Below, piece by piece: positions 38,397 through 49,004 of a stretch of DNA of 64,000 nt. Origin of the DNA: Drosophila persimilis (lineage: Eukaryota > Arthropoda > Insecta > Diptera > Drosophilidae); NCBI RefSeq assembly GCF_003286085.1, contig NW_020825350.1, forward strand, positions 806,001 through 870,000, read 5' to 3'. The position numbers and the translations under genes were made by a program. Within the stretch, counting starts at the first letter, position 1, and each line of letters opens with the position of its first letter. The notes beneath the pieces are model-generated. The model saw only the letters and a list, made by a program, of their open reading frames with translations, was not told the DNA's origin and made no database searches.

Positions 38397-39458
38397 TCAG
38401 TCACCTGGTAGTCTGGTGAGAGCCAACAGCGGCTCCTCTGGCTGGAAGAGCATGTAGGTCAGCTCCCCCAAACGATCGTAGAGGGAGCGGCCAGTGATCA
38501 GGTTCGAAATGACCTTTAGCCAGTAGGAGAGTTGGGGGGGCACGGGCGTCAGCTGGAACATATCCTCCACGTAGTGGATGTTGCCCATCGTCTGGGGGTA
38601 GCAGTAAACGAACTCCCGGAACAGGAGGCAGGGCACCGTGACGTGGGCCATGAAGTCTCGTCGGTCCTTAAGGACATAGCAGAGGACAAAGTAGCGGTGC
38701 TGCTTTGGCCGGTGGCACAGATACATCTGGAACTGCAGGACGTCGGCGAAGCGGAAGAACAGTTGCATATCCTCCGTCCGCGGTATGGCACGATCGTTGA
38801 TCCGATCCACCAGGTCCCCAAACGCGGAGAACGCCAGCCTCGCGTTCACCCCCAGCAGCTTCTTCTCCAGATTTAGGCGAGCGGCCACCGAGAAATCGGG
38901 AGGAATCGGCAGGGGGCCAATGACCCGGGCGAGAGTCGTCGAGGATATAGTAATCACGGGGACGTCATCGGTCATGAGCGGACAATCGAACGACACTGGA
39001 ATCTGCCCCTTCGACTCCTTTATGGATCGCACGTCCAGCAGGGCGACCACACCGTTCTCGTCCGGTCTCGCGCTCATGCTCCTCGCTTCCTCCTCCTCCG
39101 CTTCGATTATCCTTTGATATCGGATCTCTTCTTCCTCGTCTAGCTTCTGGCGGAATCTTCGACGGATCTCCTGTATGGTGGTACTCAGCCGCAAAGTGTT
39201 CCTGGCCTCCGCATTCCTCCGACTCGGACTCCGCGCCCGTGTAGCCTCGTACCGCAGCCCCTCGCAGGCCACTGCCTTCGATCCCAAGAGATCCCCTTCC
39301 CGCTGCCGGTGCTCTGCCCTGATAATCTTTTCGGCACTTACGTCTCGCACCTTTCGTGGCCTTCTGGGTAGGCGGTGGGGGGCGCGTGACTCCCTCTGCC
39401 GATGGAAGTATCCGGGGGAGCTATCCAGACAGGTGTCTGTATTTTTCGGGTAAGCCAT
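38397..39458 (-). CDS. Unknown 353-aa protein, left palindrome copy
   Basis: Intact ATG-to-TGA frame. I do not recognise the family. The N-terminal half (residues 1-125) is highly charged and Arg-rich ('RRPRKVRD', 'EIRRRFRQKLDEEEE'), likely disordered with a helical segment at about 95-125. The C-terminal half (about 180-353) looks globular, with 'LEKKLLGVNARLAFSAFGDL', 'FFRFADVLQFQMYLC', 'FVLCYVLKDRRDF' and 'LLFREFVYCYPQTMGN'. There is no signal peptide or membrane segment. A poly(A) signal (AATAAA on its strand) lies at 38333-38338. It differs from the right copy at about five residues: positions 2, 3 and 26, and two near 187-189. Duplication within a palindrome is a pattern often seen for germline genes, but nothing in the protein proves such a role. 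It is a single exon with its start supported by both copies. Confidence 0.75.
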   Translation of the reverse strand: MAYPKNTDTCLDSSPGYFHRQRESRAPHRLPRRPRKVRDVSAEKIIRAEHRQREGDLLGSKAVACEGLRYEATRARSPSRRNAEARNTLRLSTTIQEIRRRFRQKLDEEEEIRYQRIIEAEEEEARSMSARPDENGVVALLDVRSIKESKGQIPVSFDCPLMTDDVPVITISSTTLARVIGPLPIPPDFSVAARLNLEKKLLGVNARLAFSAFGDLVDRINDRAIPRTEDMQLFFRFADVLQFQMYLCHRPKQHRYFVLCYVLKDRRDFMAHVTVPCLLFREFVYCYPQTMGNIHYVEDMFQLTPVPPQLSYWLKVISNLITGRSLYDRLGELTYMLFQPEEPLLALTRLPGD

Positions 39459-40331
39459 TGTTCATTAATTTTTTTCACTTATAATACCACTAAAAACTAC
39501 TACAATTTTTCCAGTTTCTGGTTTAAAACTTAAACTTTTTTAAATGAAAGAATTTCCAAAACCTGAATGAAAGATGATAAATTTGTCAGGGATCCCGTTT
39601 AGAGGGGCTTATTTCATTTCGTTTGTCAAAATATAGAAGAATCGATGGAGAAACGTTTGAAATACATACATATATTATCCGTCGATAATCTGCCATCTCT
39701 GCAGCCCCTTCCTTCGATCGTTGTTTTCTTTATTTTTATTCCCGACGATTCTTACATATTCCGCTTTGCTGATACTCGTAGGTACCCACGGACGTGCCCT
39801 CGGATTTTTCGCATTACCCACCAGGGGATACTACATGCCCGATGGGAAATTTCTGGTTTTCTGTCATTTGAGCGGTAGCAAGTTGGTTGTACCTTTGTGA
39901 AACGTACAATAAATTGATATATATTTGGGTTGGTGTGCAGTATCGTACGCAAAGCCCAAATGATGATCAGATCTCTAGACACAACGAGCGAAAACGAAGA
40001 TACGATCCCTAAACACAATGAGCAGCAACGATGATCCCATTGCTAAGATAACGACGAGCATCCCATCGCTAAGGAGACGATGAGAAACGAAGAGGCCATC
40101 ACAGAAATAAAACGACGACGGTAAACGACAGACGAAAAAACCAGGACGGGAACGCAAGAGTGTGTTCACACAAAACTAAACAACGTAAAAGAAAGAAGAC
40201 AATTATCCCAAATTTACTAAACATGAACTAAAAATTAACCATTAAATCCAAAATAAATAGAGAGAATATCCAATTACTACAGAAACCACACCACCTTCAA
40301 TTTAATGGAATATTAACATGTCGGGTTTCTA

Positions 40332-40976
40332 TTAAAACTCCGATCTGCTTCCATTGCAACACGTCAAAAAGCGAATAGCTCCGCTGGGAAACTCCAATAA
40401 CTCAACTACTCTCTGAGCATTGCCCAGCCATCCATTGTAGAGATGTGCCAGCTTATACACCGAACATGTGTCAATCGAACTCTCTGGATTAGATCCCAGG
40501 GTCTTCTGCTCTGGCCGAACGGCTACCGCCGCGTCAATATGAGGTCCGGAGGTCCAAGGGATTAGCTCCTGGCTGTACTGTGGCAGGCACTAATCATGAT
40601 GACGCTAATGTGTTGCTGAGTCGACAATGTGTCGTCCCGTTTGCTGGATCAGAGACAGACTAGTGATTGTCTGGGAACCGGGAAATATTGTCAGCAACCC
40701 TCCATTCTTACGCCGCCGAATCAAACGCTGGGCCTCAGCTTCGAGACGGGTAAGTGAATCGTTATATAATTGTTGATATATTTCACAATATATCTTCCTT
40801 CGCAGAGAACATATATACCCTACGATTTTCCACAAAACACAAAACAATACGATTTCCACCCGCCACACGGAGTCCTATCCAAGCATTTCCGAGCCGTATT
40901 CGAGATAGGCGTTTTCGTATCCGCCACTTGCAAGATCCGAAGCTAACAAGTCATCGTCATTCTTCGACCTGGCCAT
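40332..40976 (-). pseudogene. 215-codon frame with three in-frame TAG codons, left copy
   Basis: Mirror of 43191-43835. The frame opens with ATG (MARSKNDDDLL), is interrupted only by three TAG codons, and closes with TAA. See the right copy for details. Its position is about 870 bp upstream of the 353-codon gene, in the same orientation. Confidence 0.4.
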
Positions 40977-41231
40977 CGACAACACGGACTTTGACTACGG
41001 CAACCATATATAGATCTCGTTGTTGTTAGGTTTAAGGATATACGCGTCCATTCAATTAGATAGTAGAAACAATTGTTTTCCACTTGTTTATTTATTTATA
41101 CTAAGCTAAGTTTACGTTTACAAACTAAGCCAATTTGCACTAGAATCAACTCTTTGTATGCCTCTCAAAATCGAAATCGGCGTACCTCGATTTCTCGAGA
41201 CAAAAATGCTGACCCATCAGTGCATTACATA

Positions 41232-42869
41232 GATATCTATCTGTACAAGTGTACAAAAGGATACGTACCTAGATTGATTCCGGATACGGACACGGCATAT
41301 AAAAGTTGCATGAAAAACATCGAATAATAAAACACTAAATTAAAACCTGACAATGGAGAAATTTTATTCGCAAATGTGGAGCCAGACTTGCCGAAAATGC
41401 TCGGCATTTTATAATTTGTCATTAGCTTGTAGAAAACAGATTAGTTTGTATGCATTTTTGCAAGAAATTTATTTATTGATTTAAAAAAAAAAAGAAATTT
41501 TACTAATCTTATAACATTTGTGAAAAGAAGAGAAGTTTTTTTGTCTTCGGTTGTACATATTATAAAGTAAGCCAGAAATTTAAGATTTTCGCCTCTTCCA
41601 AAGTTTCAAAGCAACGCGCAGAACTCGTGAGGTTTCTTTGTGCTCTCTTTGTATTAATCACAAGTGCTACGGAGAAAGAAGTGCGGAGAGAGCCGACTAC
41701 CAATCGAGCTTTCGATTTGTTCGCTTTGCCGATTCTCCTCCATTGTTTTGCTGTGTTTACTTTGGAAGCGAAATGCAGCTTTGACAGTTATTTGTGTGCT
41801 TTTTGTCCACGCTGTCGAAGCACGGTCCCGTCGCAAAACACGTTTGAAACTGCCACCGTCGAAAAAAAAGATAAGAGCAAGCCTGTTTACTGTCCCCGAA
41901 GCGTTTGATGCCCTTTAAGATGGATAGTTCGTGTGATAACTGCATACATTCATACGTACATCGTATGATGTATCGACCCTGTTTCGATAATCTTGGAGAA
42001 ACTGTACACACGTACGGGGTATGTTTGCACTTCTAAATTTTATATTTATATTTATATTAGTCTTCCCGTCTAATGGGTTGTTTATGCTCTGGATAATCAG
42101 GAATATACCTTATGGGTCGGATATGCTTTCTACTGTGTGTTGCAAGCATCCAGTCGAAATCAAAATACCCTCTTCAGGGTGTATGTATGTGCTCAGGTGA
42201 AATGGAAAACAAACGCATAGAAAGGCGGGAACAAAGCAAACAGAGCCATAAGCGAAACAAGGCGCAGGACGGATGTGCGGTAGCTGCGGATGTCAGTGCG
42301 GAAGCGGATGGTGGAATAGTTAGGTAAGTGAACAAATAACGAGATATTATTGCATTCGAATAAAAATTCCGTAAAAACTGTCAATATCTCTCAATTTGTA
42401 AGGTTTGTTTTATTTATTTGTATGCATATGTATGTACACTAGGTTTTGGCTGCTTTTGACGTGTGCCACTGTACCTTTACCGGCACTCGGATCTGTACGG
42501 ATTCCCATTGGACTGAGACTTGTAACTCCTTGCTCTCTTGACGCCTTGTTCCAATACTTCGACACTGCTCTTAACCAAAGTTTGCAGAGCGAATAGAAAA
42601 GTCACAATTTTATTGACAGACAATCAGAGCCTTCGACAGTCTTCCATATAATTCTTCCCCCTGCCACCGACTCTACTGACATACAAGTGGCCCCCTAAAA
42701 CAAGGACAATTCAAGCGCAGAAAAGGGAAAGAATGAGACGTACAATAGAGAGAGAGATAAGCTGGCTTAGAGAGACGAGTGAGAAACCTAACCTGATAAG
42801 CCACTTTTAAGCTATGACTTTTCCGAAATGGTCGCAAAACCCCCATTCCGAGCGGATCCCGCTTCTGTA
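41232..42869. other. Spacer of the inverted repeat
   Basis: A 1.64-kb single-copy centre. The left part (about 41580-41910) is GC-richer, with overlapping open frames on both strands (93 codons + and 84 codons -) and no clear winner. The right part carries a candidate two-exon gene. A GA run (AGAGAGAGAGAT) lies at 42746-42760. Confidence 0.6.
42112..42596 (+). CDS. Candidate two-exon small protein in palindrome spacer
   Basis: Not recognised. Exon 1 (42112-42323) opens with ATG and stays in frame to 'GGIV', ending AG at a strong donor (GTAAGT). Exon 2 (42443-42596) follows a CTAG acceptor, restores an Arg codon across the junction and reads to TAG: 'FWLLLTCATVPLPALGSV' and then 'SLDALFQYFDTALNQ'. 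The total is 121 codons, or 91 if the Met at 42202 (MENKRIERRE) is used. The 119-bp intron is normal for Drosophila. The N-terminal part is basic and the second exon starts hydrophobic. Evidence is only phase-compatible splice sites and open frames, so it could be chance. Confidence 0.35.
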
Positions 42870-43190
42870 TATAGAATGCACTGATGAACCAGCATTTTTG
42901 TCTCGTGAAATCGAGGTACGCCTATTTCGATTTTAAGAGGCATACAAAGAGTTGATTCCAGTGCAACTTGATTCGCCTCTAGTCACAAAAGATCCCAAAA
43001 GAGAGACTTTGCTTTTAAGTTTCGATGTAGAAATTGGCTTAGTTTGTAAACGTAAACTTAGCTTAGTATAAATAAATAAACAAGTGGAAAACAATTGTTT
43101 CTACTATCTAATTGAATGGACGCGTATATCCTTAAACCTAACAACAACGAGATCTATATATGGTTGCCGTAGTCAAAGTCCGTGTTGTCG

Positions 43191-43835
43191 ATGGCCAGGT
43201 CGAAGAATGACGATGACTTGTTAGCTTCGGATCTTGCAAGTGGCGGATACGAAAACGCCTATCTCGAATACGGCTCGGAAATGCTTGGATAGGACTCCGT
43301 GTGGCGGGTGGAAATCGTATTGTTTTGTGTTTTGTGGAAAATCGTAGGGTATATATGTTCTCTGCGAAGGAAGATATATTGTGAAATATATCAACAATTA
43401 TATAACGATTCACTTACCCGTCTCGAAGCTGAGGCCCAGCGTTTGATTCGGCGGCGTAAGAATGGAGGGTTGCTGACAATATTTCCCGGTTCCCAGACAA
43501 TCACTAGTCTGTCTCTGATCCAGCAAACGGGACGACACATTGTCGACTCAGCAACACATTAGCGTCATCATGATTAGTGCCTGCCACAGTACAGCCAGGA
43601 GCTAATCCCTTGGACCTCCGGACCTCATATTGACGCGGCGGTAGCCGTTCGGCCAGAGCAGAAGACCCTGGGATCTAATCCAGAGAGTTCGATTGACACA
43701 TGTTCGGTGTATAAGCTGGCACATCTCTACAATGGATGGCTGGGCAATGCTCAGAGAGTAGTTGAGTTATTGGAGTTTCCCAGCGGAGCTATTCGCTTTT
43801 TGACGTGTTGCAATGGAAGCAGATCGGAGTTTTAA
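43191..43835 (+). pseudogene. 215-codon frame with three in-frame TAG codons, right copy
   Basis: From ATG at 43191 the same frame runs to TAA at 43833-43835, with stops only at 43290, 43560 and 43575, all TAG. The text between them looks protein-like: 'LLASDLASGGYENAYLEYG', 'SLTRLEAEAQRLIRRRKNGG', 'YKLAHLYNGWLGNAQRVVEL' and 'LEFPSGAIRFLTCC'. Each TAG could derive from CAG by one C-to-T change. No family is recognised. The most likely reading is a broken gene; the middle part (about 43293-43410) may also be an old intron. Both arms carry the same three stops, so they predate the duplication or were spread by conversion. Confidence 0.4.
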
Positions 43836-44712
43836 TAGAAACCCGACATGTTAATATTCCATTAAATTGAAGGTGGTGTGGTTTCTGTAGTAATTGGATA
43901 TTCTCTCTATTTATTTTGGATTTAATGGTTAATTTTTAGTTCATGTTTAGTAAATTTGGGATAATTGTCTTCTTTCTTTTACGTTGTTTAGTTTTGTGTG
44001 AACACACTCTTGCGTTCCCGTCCTGGTTTTTTCGTCTGTCGTTTACCGTCGTCGTTTTATTTCTGTGATGGCCTCTTCGTTTCTCATCGTCTCCTTAGCG
44101 ATGGGATGCTCGTCGTTATCTTAGCAATGGGATCATCGTTGCTGCTCATTGTGTTTAGGGATCGTATCTTCGTTTTCGCTCGTTGTGTCTAGAGATCTGA
44201 TCATCATTTGGGCTTTGCGTACGATACTGCACACCAACCCAAATATATATCAATTTATTGTACGTTTCACAAAGGTACAACCAACTTGCTACCGCTCAAA
44301 TGACAGAAAACCAGAAATTTCCCATCGGGCATGTAGTATCCCCTGGTGGGTAATGCGAAAAATCCGAGGGCACGTCCGTGGGTACCTACGAGTATCAGCA
44401 AAGCGGAATATGTAAGAATCGTCGGGAATAAAAATAAAGAAAACAACGATCGAAGGAAGGGGCTGCAGAGATGGCAGATTATCGACGGATAATATATGTA
44501 TGTATTTCAAACGTTTCTCCATCGATTCTTCTATATTTTGACAAACGAAATGAAATAAGCCCCTCTAAACGGGATCCCTGACAAATTTATCATCTTTCAT
44601 TCAGGTTTTGGAAATTCTTTCATTTAAAAAAGTTTAAGTTTTAAACCAGAAACTGGAAAAATTGTAGTAGTTTTTAGTGGTATTATAAGTGAACAAAATT
44701 AATAAATTAAGA

Positions 44713-45774
44713 ATGCCTGCCCCGAAAAATACAGACACCTGTCTGGATAGCTCCCCCGGATACTTCCATCGGCAGAGGGAGTCACGCTCCCCCCACCGCC
44801 TACCCAGAAGGCCACGAAAGGTGCGAGACGTAAGTGCCGAAAAGATTATCAGGGCAGAGCACCGGCAGCGGGAAGGGGATCTCTTGGGATCGAAGGCAGT
44901 GGCCTGCGAGGGGCTGCGGTACGAGGCTACACGGGCGCGGAGTCCGAGTCGGAGGAATGCGGAGGCCAGGAACACTTTGCGGCTGAGTACCACCATACAG
45001 GAGATCCGTCGAAGATTCCGCCAGAAGCTAGACGAGGAAGAAGAGATCCGATATCAAAGGATAATCGAAGCGGAGGAGGAGGAAGCGAGGAGCATGAGCG
45101 CGAGACCGGACGAGAACGGTGTGGTCGCCCTGCTGGACGTGCGATCCATAAAGGAGTCGAAGGGGCAGATTCCAGTGTCGTTCGATTGTCCGCTCATGAC
45201 CGATGACGTCCCCGTGATTACTATATCCTCGACGACTCTCGCCCGGGTCATTGGCCCCCTGCCGATTCACCCCAATTTCTCGGTGGCCGCTCGCCTAAAT
45301 CTGGAGAAGAAGCTGCTGGGGGTGAACGCGAGGCTGGCGTTCTCCGCGTTTGGGGACCTGGTGGATCGGATCAACGATCGTGCCATACCGCGGACGGAGG
45401 ATATGCAACTGTTCTTCCGCTTCGCCGACGTCCTGCAGTTCCAGATGTATCTGTGCCACCGGCCAAAGCAGCACCGCTACTTTGTCCTCTGCTATGTCCT
45501 TAAGGACCGACGAGACTTCATGGCCCACGTCACGGTGCCCTGCCTCCTGTTCCGGGAGTTCGTTTACTGCTACCCCCAGACGATGGGCAACATCCACTAC
45601 GTGGAGGATATGTTCCAGCTGACGCCCGTGCCCCCCCAACTCTCCTACTGGCTAAAGGTCATTTCGAACCTGATCACTGGCCGCTCCCTCTACGATCGTT
45701 TGGGGGAGCTGACCTACATGCTCTTCCAGCCAGAGGAGCCGCTGTTGGCTCTAACCAGACTACCAGGTGACTGA
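44713..45774 (+). CDS. Unknown 353-aa protein, right palindrome copy
   Basis: Intact frame starting at ATG 44713 (MPAPKNTDTC); the frame is open further upstream, but only from a non-ATG codon. It is the second copy of the 38397-39458 gene, with the same charged N-terminus and globular C-terminus. The differences I could find are all amino-acid changing: codons 2-3 (AY to PA), 26 (A to S), and two near 187-189 (P to H, D to N). In the long stretches I compared by eye there was no silent change. A poly(A) signal AATAAA lies at 45833-45838, about 60 bases after the stop, so it has the parts of an expressed gene. Function and family are unknown. Confidence 0.75.
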   Translation: MPAPKNTDTCLDSSPGYFHRQRESRSPHRLPRRPRKVRDVSAEKIIRAEHRQREGDLLGSKAVACEGLRYEATRARSPSRRNAEARNTLRLSTTIQEIRRRFRQKLDEEEEIRYQRIIEAEEEEARSMSARPDENGVVALLDVRSIKESKGQIPVSFDCPLMTDDVPVITISSTTLARVIGPLPIHPNFSVAARLNLEKKLLGVNARLAFSAFGDLVDRINDRAIPRTEDMQLFFRFADVLQFQMYLCHRPKQHRYFVLCYVLKDRRDFMAHVTVPCLLFREFVYCYPQTMGNIHYVEDMFQLTPVPPQLSYWLKVISNLITGRSLYDRLGELTYMLFQPEEPLLALTRLPGD

Positions 45775-46000
45775 CAAATTTAACGTTCAAAATTCGTAGA
45801 ATGTAGAAATTTAACAGACATTCTTTGATGAGAATAAAAGCTTGTACAGAAAACGTTTTTTACATACTATAAAAACAAATTTATCATCATTTGTCATCAT
45901 TTACCCCAGGGCTATCAGGAAAGCAGAGCTTGGTGCCATCTATGTTTGTAAATATCTTGTGAGAGAGAACGAGAAAGAGAGATCGAGCTCCTCCTCCTCC

Positions 46001-46520
46001 ATGTCTGTCTGTCCGTCCTTATGAGCGCCTAGATCTCAGAGACTATAAGATCTAGAGCAACCAAATTTGATATCCACACTCCTGTGATATCGAACCTGCA
46101 CAAGTGCATTTCGAAATTTCGCTCCACCCCCTTCCGCTCCCACAAAAGACGAAAATCTGTGGCATCCATAGACCTCAAAGACTATTAAAGCTAGAGTATT
46201 CAAATTTGGTATCCACACTTCTGTGATATCTCACTGTTACAAGTTTATTTCAAAATTTCGCCTGGCCCCCTTCCGACACTGCAAAAGACGAAAGTCTGTG
46301 GCATCCAAAATTTTTAAGATGCGAGAAAATTAAAAAACGTATAGACATAAGCGTAGAGAATAACCATATCTACCAGTTTTCCGTCTGTCTCTTTCTTACA
46401 CACTCTACTTCATGAATGTGTGCGCACTCTGGCGGAGGTAAGCCGTACTGACTGAGTATCGGGTATAAGTGTAGAGTCGCGGCCGTAGCAGCGACTCACA
46501 ACGTTCACCCTCGTTTTTAA
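46001..46520 (+). mobile_element. DINE-1-like Helitron, full length, in right arm
   Basis: Mirror of the left-arm copy. It starts with 'atgtctgtctgtccgtcc', has the 'gagatctcagagactataag'-type block twice with 'cacaaaagacgaaaatctgtg', then 'tctgtctctttcttacacac', 'tatcgggtataa' and the end box 'gcagcgactcacaacgttc'. Confidence 0.8.
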
Positions 46521-47406
46521 ATTAGTTCGAGTATTTAGTTATCTAATTTTATTCAATTTGTAAAAACGTTATCAAAATATTATCAGCAGATAGTCCGAAA
46601 TAGTCCAGATTTCCTTTGGCTCCGGTCCTAACTTTGTCTTCAATAACAAGATGGTCTGGACTGTTGCTGCTGCAGTGGCTTCACCAGCCAGTTGATGATC
46701 AAGGCATCCTGGCTCCTAATGATGATCAAGGCATCAACTGGCTGAGGTTACCACTCCAGCAGCAACAGTAAAGAATAATTTTGTTCTTCAAGGCAAATTA
46801 TTGTGAAGGTAATGTCGTCACGCGAATGCATCGCAAGGTGGCGTCGCTCTGCATTTCGTTCCGTGCTCCCACCTCCTTCAAAATTCCATCTGTCAAGGTC
46901 TTCAAATTGTCTTCCGCTTCTTGATGGGTGGTGTCGGTGGGTCCGAAGTATCAGAAGAATCGGTTGTTGCTGGCGTTCCATCGCTGTGGTCCCATCGTTC
47001 TTCAGCAAGCAAAGATGTCGATCAACCAATTAAAAAATACTTTATTCACAAATACTCACAGAAACATCGATGGAGATTCCTATGTCTGATGAGAGTAGCA
47101 GAAAGAAGCTAACGATGGCTGAGAATTTCCATTTCAAATGGAATGGACCTGCAGTGCTATGAGCAGCAACCGTCTTTTAGTAGGTGCGCAAACTACAAGC
47201 AGCGCTATTTCATGGAATTACCCCACTAGTATATGTATGTATTTCATTATGTACAAATGAACACATCAAATACCTACCACTTGCAGACGCTGAACATTTT
47301 CTTAATTGAATTCGAAGAATTGGCCGATCGTAGCACTGCGAAGCGGTGTTCCACACATTGCTGCTCCTGCTAAATGTGTAAATTGTAAATCAATACTACT
47401 TACAAC

Positions 47407-47634
47407 ATGAACAAAAGAACAAGTCACAAACTACTGACTGAAACTAAGCGGGTGACTGTGTTATTTAAGAAATTCCAGAACGGTAAACAGGGTGGTGGCC
47501 TATTGCTTAAGGCTCTTGCTAATGACCAAGGCAGTGGAGGTAGCATGCAAAATGATATCTGCCTCTGGTATGTGTTTTCACTGAGGCAGATGTACTACAG
47601 ATCCAGAGTTTCATATCCATATATGAATAACTAG
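47407..47634 (+). other. Coding-like ORF at arm end (right copy)
   Basis: Right-arm version of the MNKRTSHKLL frame. Homology with the left arm stops at about 47592, within this frame, so its last codons are unique sequence. A possible donor CTG|GTATGT follows 'NDICL'. No family is recognised. Confidence 0.2.
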
Positions 47635-48970
47635 AAATATATGGAACCAATAAGGGTATACCTTAGGAGGTGGACACGAACATCCCAGATTTAAGCAAAT
47701 GCCAGCCGATGCACGAAAACACGAAGCTATAAGTTATTTAAAGACGTTCTGATGTATTTGGTTGGGAATTAAAGACTCTAAATAAATAAAATAAAATAAA
47801 ATAAAAACAAAACCATACCATACAAAAAATGTATAGAAAATGCCGAAGTTGAAGGAATGTAAAAAAAAAGGTAGAAGGCTGAATATAAAATATTTTTAAT
47901 TTTTCTTTTCATTTTTTCGGTATCGGCGCTTTGATATTACATATTTATTACGGTCAAACAAGCTTTGAACAAGCTCCAAAAAAGGTATTAATTCCAAAAA
48001 CTTAAAACCTTTTCTATACGCGATTATTAAAAAAGAGTATAGGGGTATATTACTTCCATGGCGGATGTGTCGAGTCGGTATAGCCATGTCTGTCTGTCTG
48101 TCTGTCCGTCCGCCAGTGCGTCCGTCCGTCTTGTTTGATGCCTAGTTCTTAGAGGCTATAAAAGCAAGATCAAATTTTGATATCACACTGAATCAAGTCT
48201 GCTTCGAACAAGAACAGAGAGAGTCAGATGTAACATCGTTTCCGCTCGTTTCATTGTTATGAATGACCAAGAAAATTTTGCAAGCTTATATTGTGACGAG
48301 TCCAATAAATCCGATCGCGTAAATCGTTATTGTGACTTTTACCACTCATAGGGGCATTGCCCTTAACCTCCGTTACAGTACCGGCTCCCCTTCCGAGCTG
48401 TTTTTTCGTCTCCCTTTTCCCTACGTTTTGTGAACAGTGTGAGCGCTGTGTGTCACGTAAATCTCTTCAATGTAGCTCCGTCCCGCTCTTATTGGCCGTC
48501 TCCCCCCCGGACGTGTCCTCAGCCGTAACTTAAACTTCAAGCTGTACGCGGAACCGTACACAATTTTAAATTTTTGCCAGCCGCACGCACTTAGGGGGTG
48601 GCAAGGGTGTGTTTTGGGTTTAACAGTGAATTAATTCAGGCAACAGAAAGTGGGAAAGCACCATAACTAAGATGAGCGTTCACGGGGCAATTATGTGACA
48701 TCGACTCGCCAATTTTTGCAGTCTGGGTGCAGTCTGAAAGTCTTTGGGGAGGAAGGTAAGGCACAGTGGACTAAAAATGATGAGTTAGGGGTAAAAAACA
48801 AACATTTGAGATTGCTGTCACAACAGGACTCAGCTCGAAACACACAAATAAAGATTTTGCCACTCAAAAATTAAGCCTTGGATAAACCTGTCAATAGAAA
48901 AAAACGAGAAAAAGAGCGTAGGTGATTATTTTAGACATTTAAAAACAAAAACAGAAAATAAAAACACCCG
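47593..48970. other. Palindrome right flank and 5' region of next gene
   Basis: No coding region identified. It contains an AAATA microsatellite at about 47783-47808, a DINE-1 fragment, and from about 48340 a GC-richer stretch that probably holds the promoter and 5' leader of the gene starting at 49005. Confidence 0.4.
48028..48190 (+). mobile_element. DINE-1-like Helitron fragment
   Basis: Left part only: 'aagagtataggggtatatta', 'gagtcggtatagccatg', a CTGTCTGTCTGTCTGTCCGTCC tract, then 'cctagttcttagaggctataa'. The remainder is missing. Confidence 0.6.
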
Positions 48971-49004
48971 GATATATTTGCTTTTTTTTAAAGAACCAAC
49001 CAGA

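Larger units (their letters stand above)
36581..41231. repeat. Left arm of large inverted repeat (about 4.65 kb)
   Basis: This segment is the reverse complement of 42870-47592. Matching points: 36581 with 47592, 38397 with 45774, 40332 with 43835, 41029 with 43138. Coordinate sums stay between about 84167 and 84173, so only a few bases of indels separate the arms over more than 4 kb. Identity looks very high in the outer and middle parts. Near the centre the arms diverge: the right arm has about 70 extra bases around 42962-43030, and the last 90 bases show scattered mismatches. The arm contains a DINE-1 copy, a 353-codon gene and an upstream broken frame. It could reflect an old inverted duplication kept similar by gene conversion, or a recent one. 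Confidence 0.95.
42870..47592. repeat. Right arm of large inverted repeat (about 4.72 kb)
   Basis: Reverse complement of 36581-41231. Compared with the left arm it has about 70 extra bases at 42962-43030 and small indels elsewhere. One indel cluster is just upstream of the 353-codon gene's start, where the two copies also differ at codons 2 and 3. Both arms contain the same gene set in mirror order. Confidence 0.95.

Noticed and set aside
38532..39453. Plus-strand frames opposite the left palindrome gene (and the mirror frames at 44996-45639)
   Set aside because: They are shadows of the 353-codon gene; the sense frame is longer, has ATG, and has a poly(A) signal.
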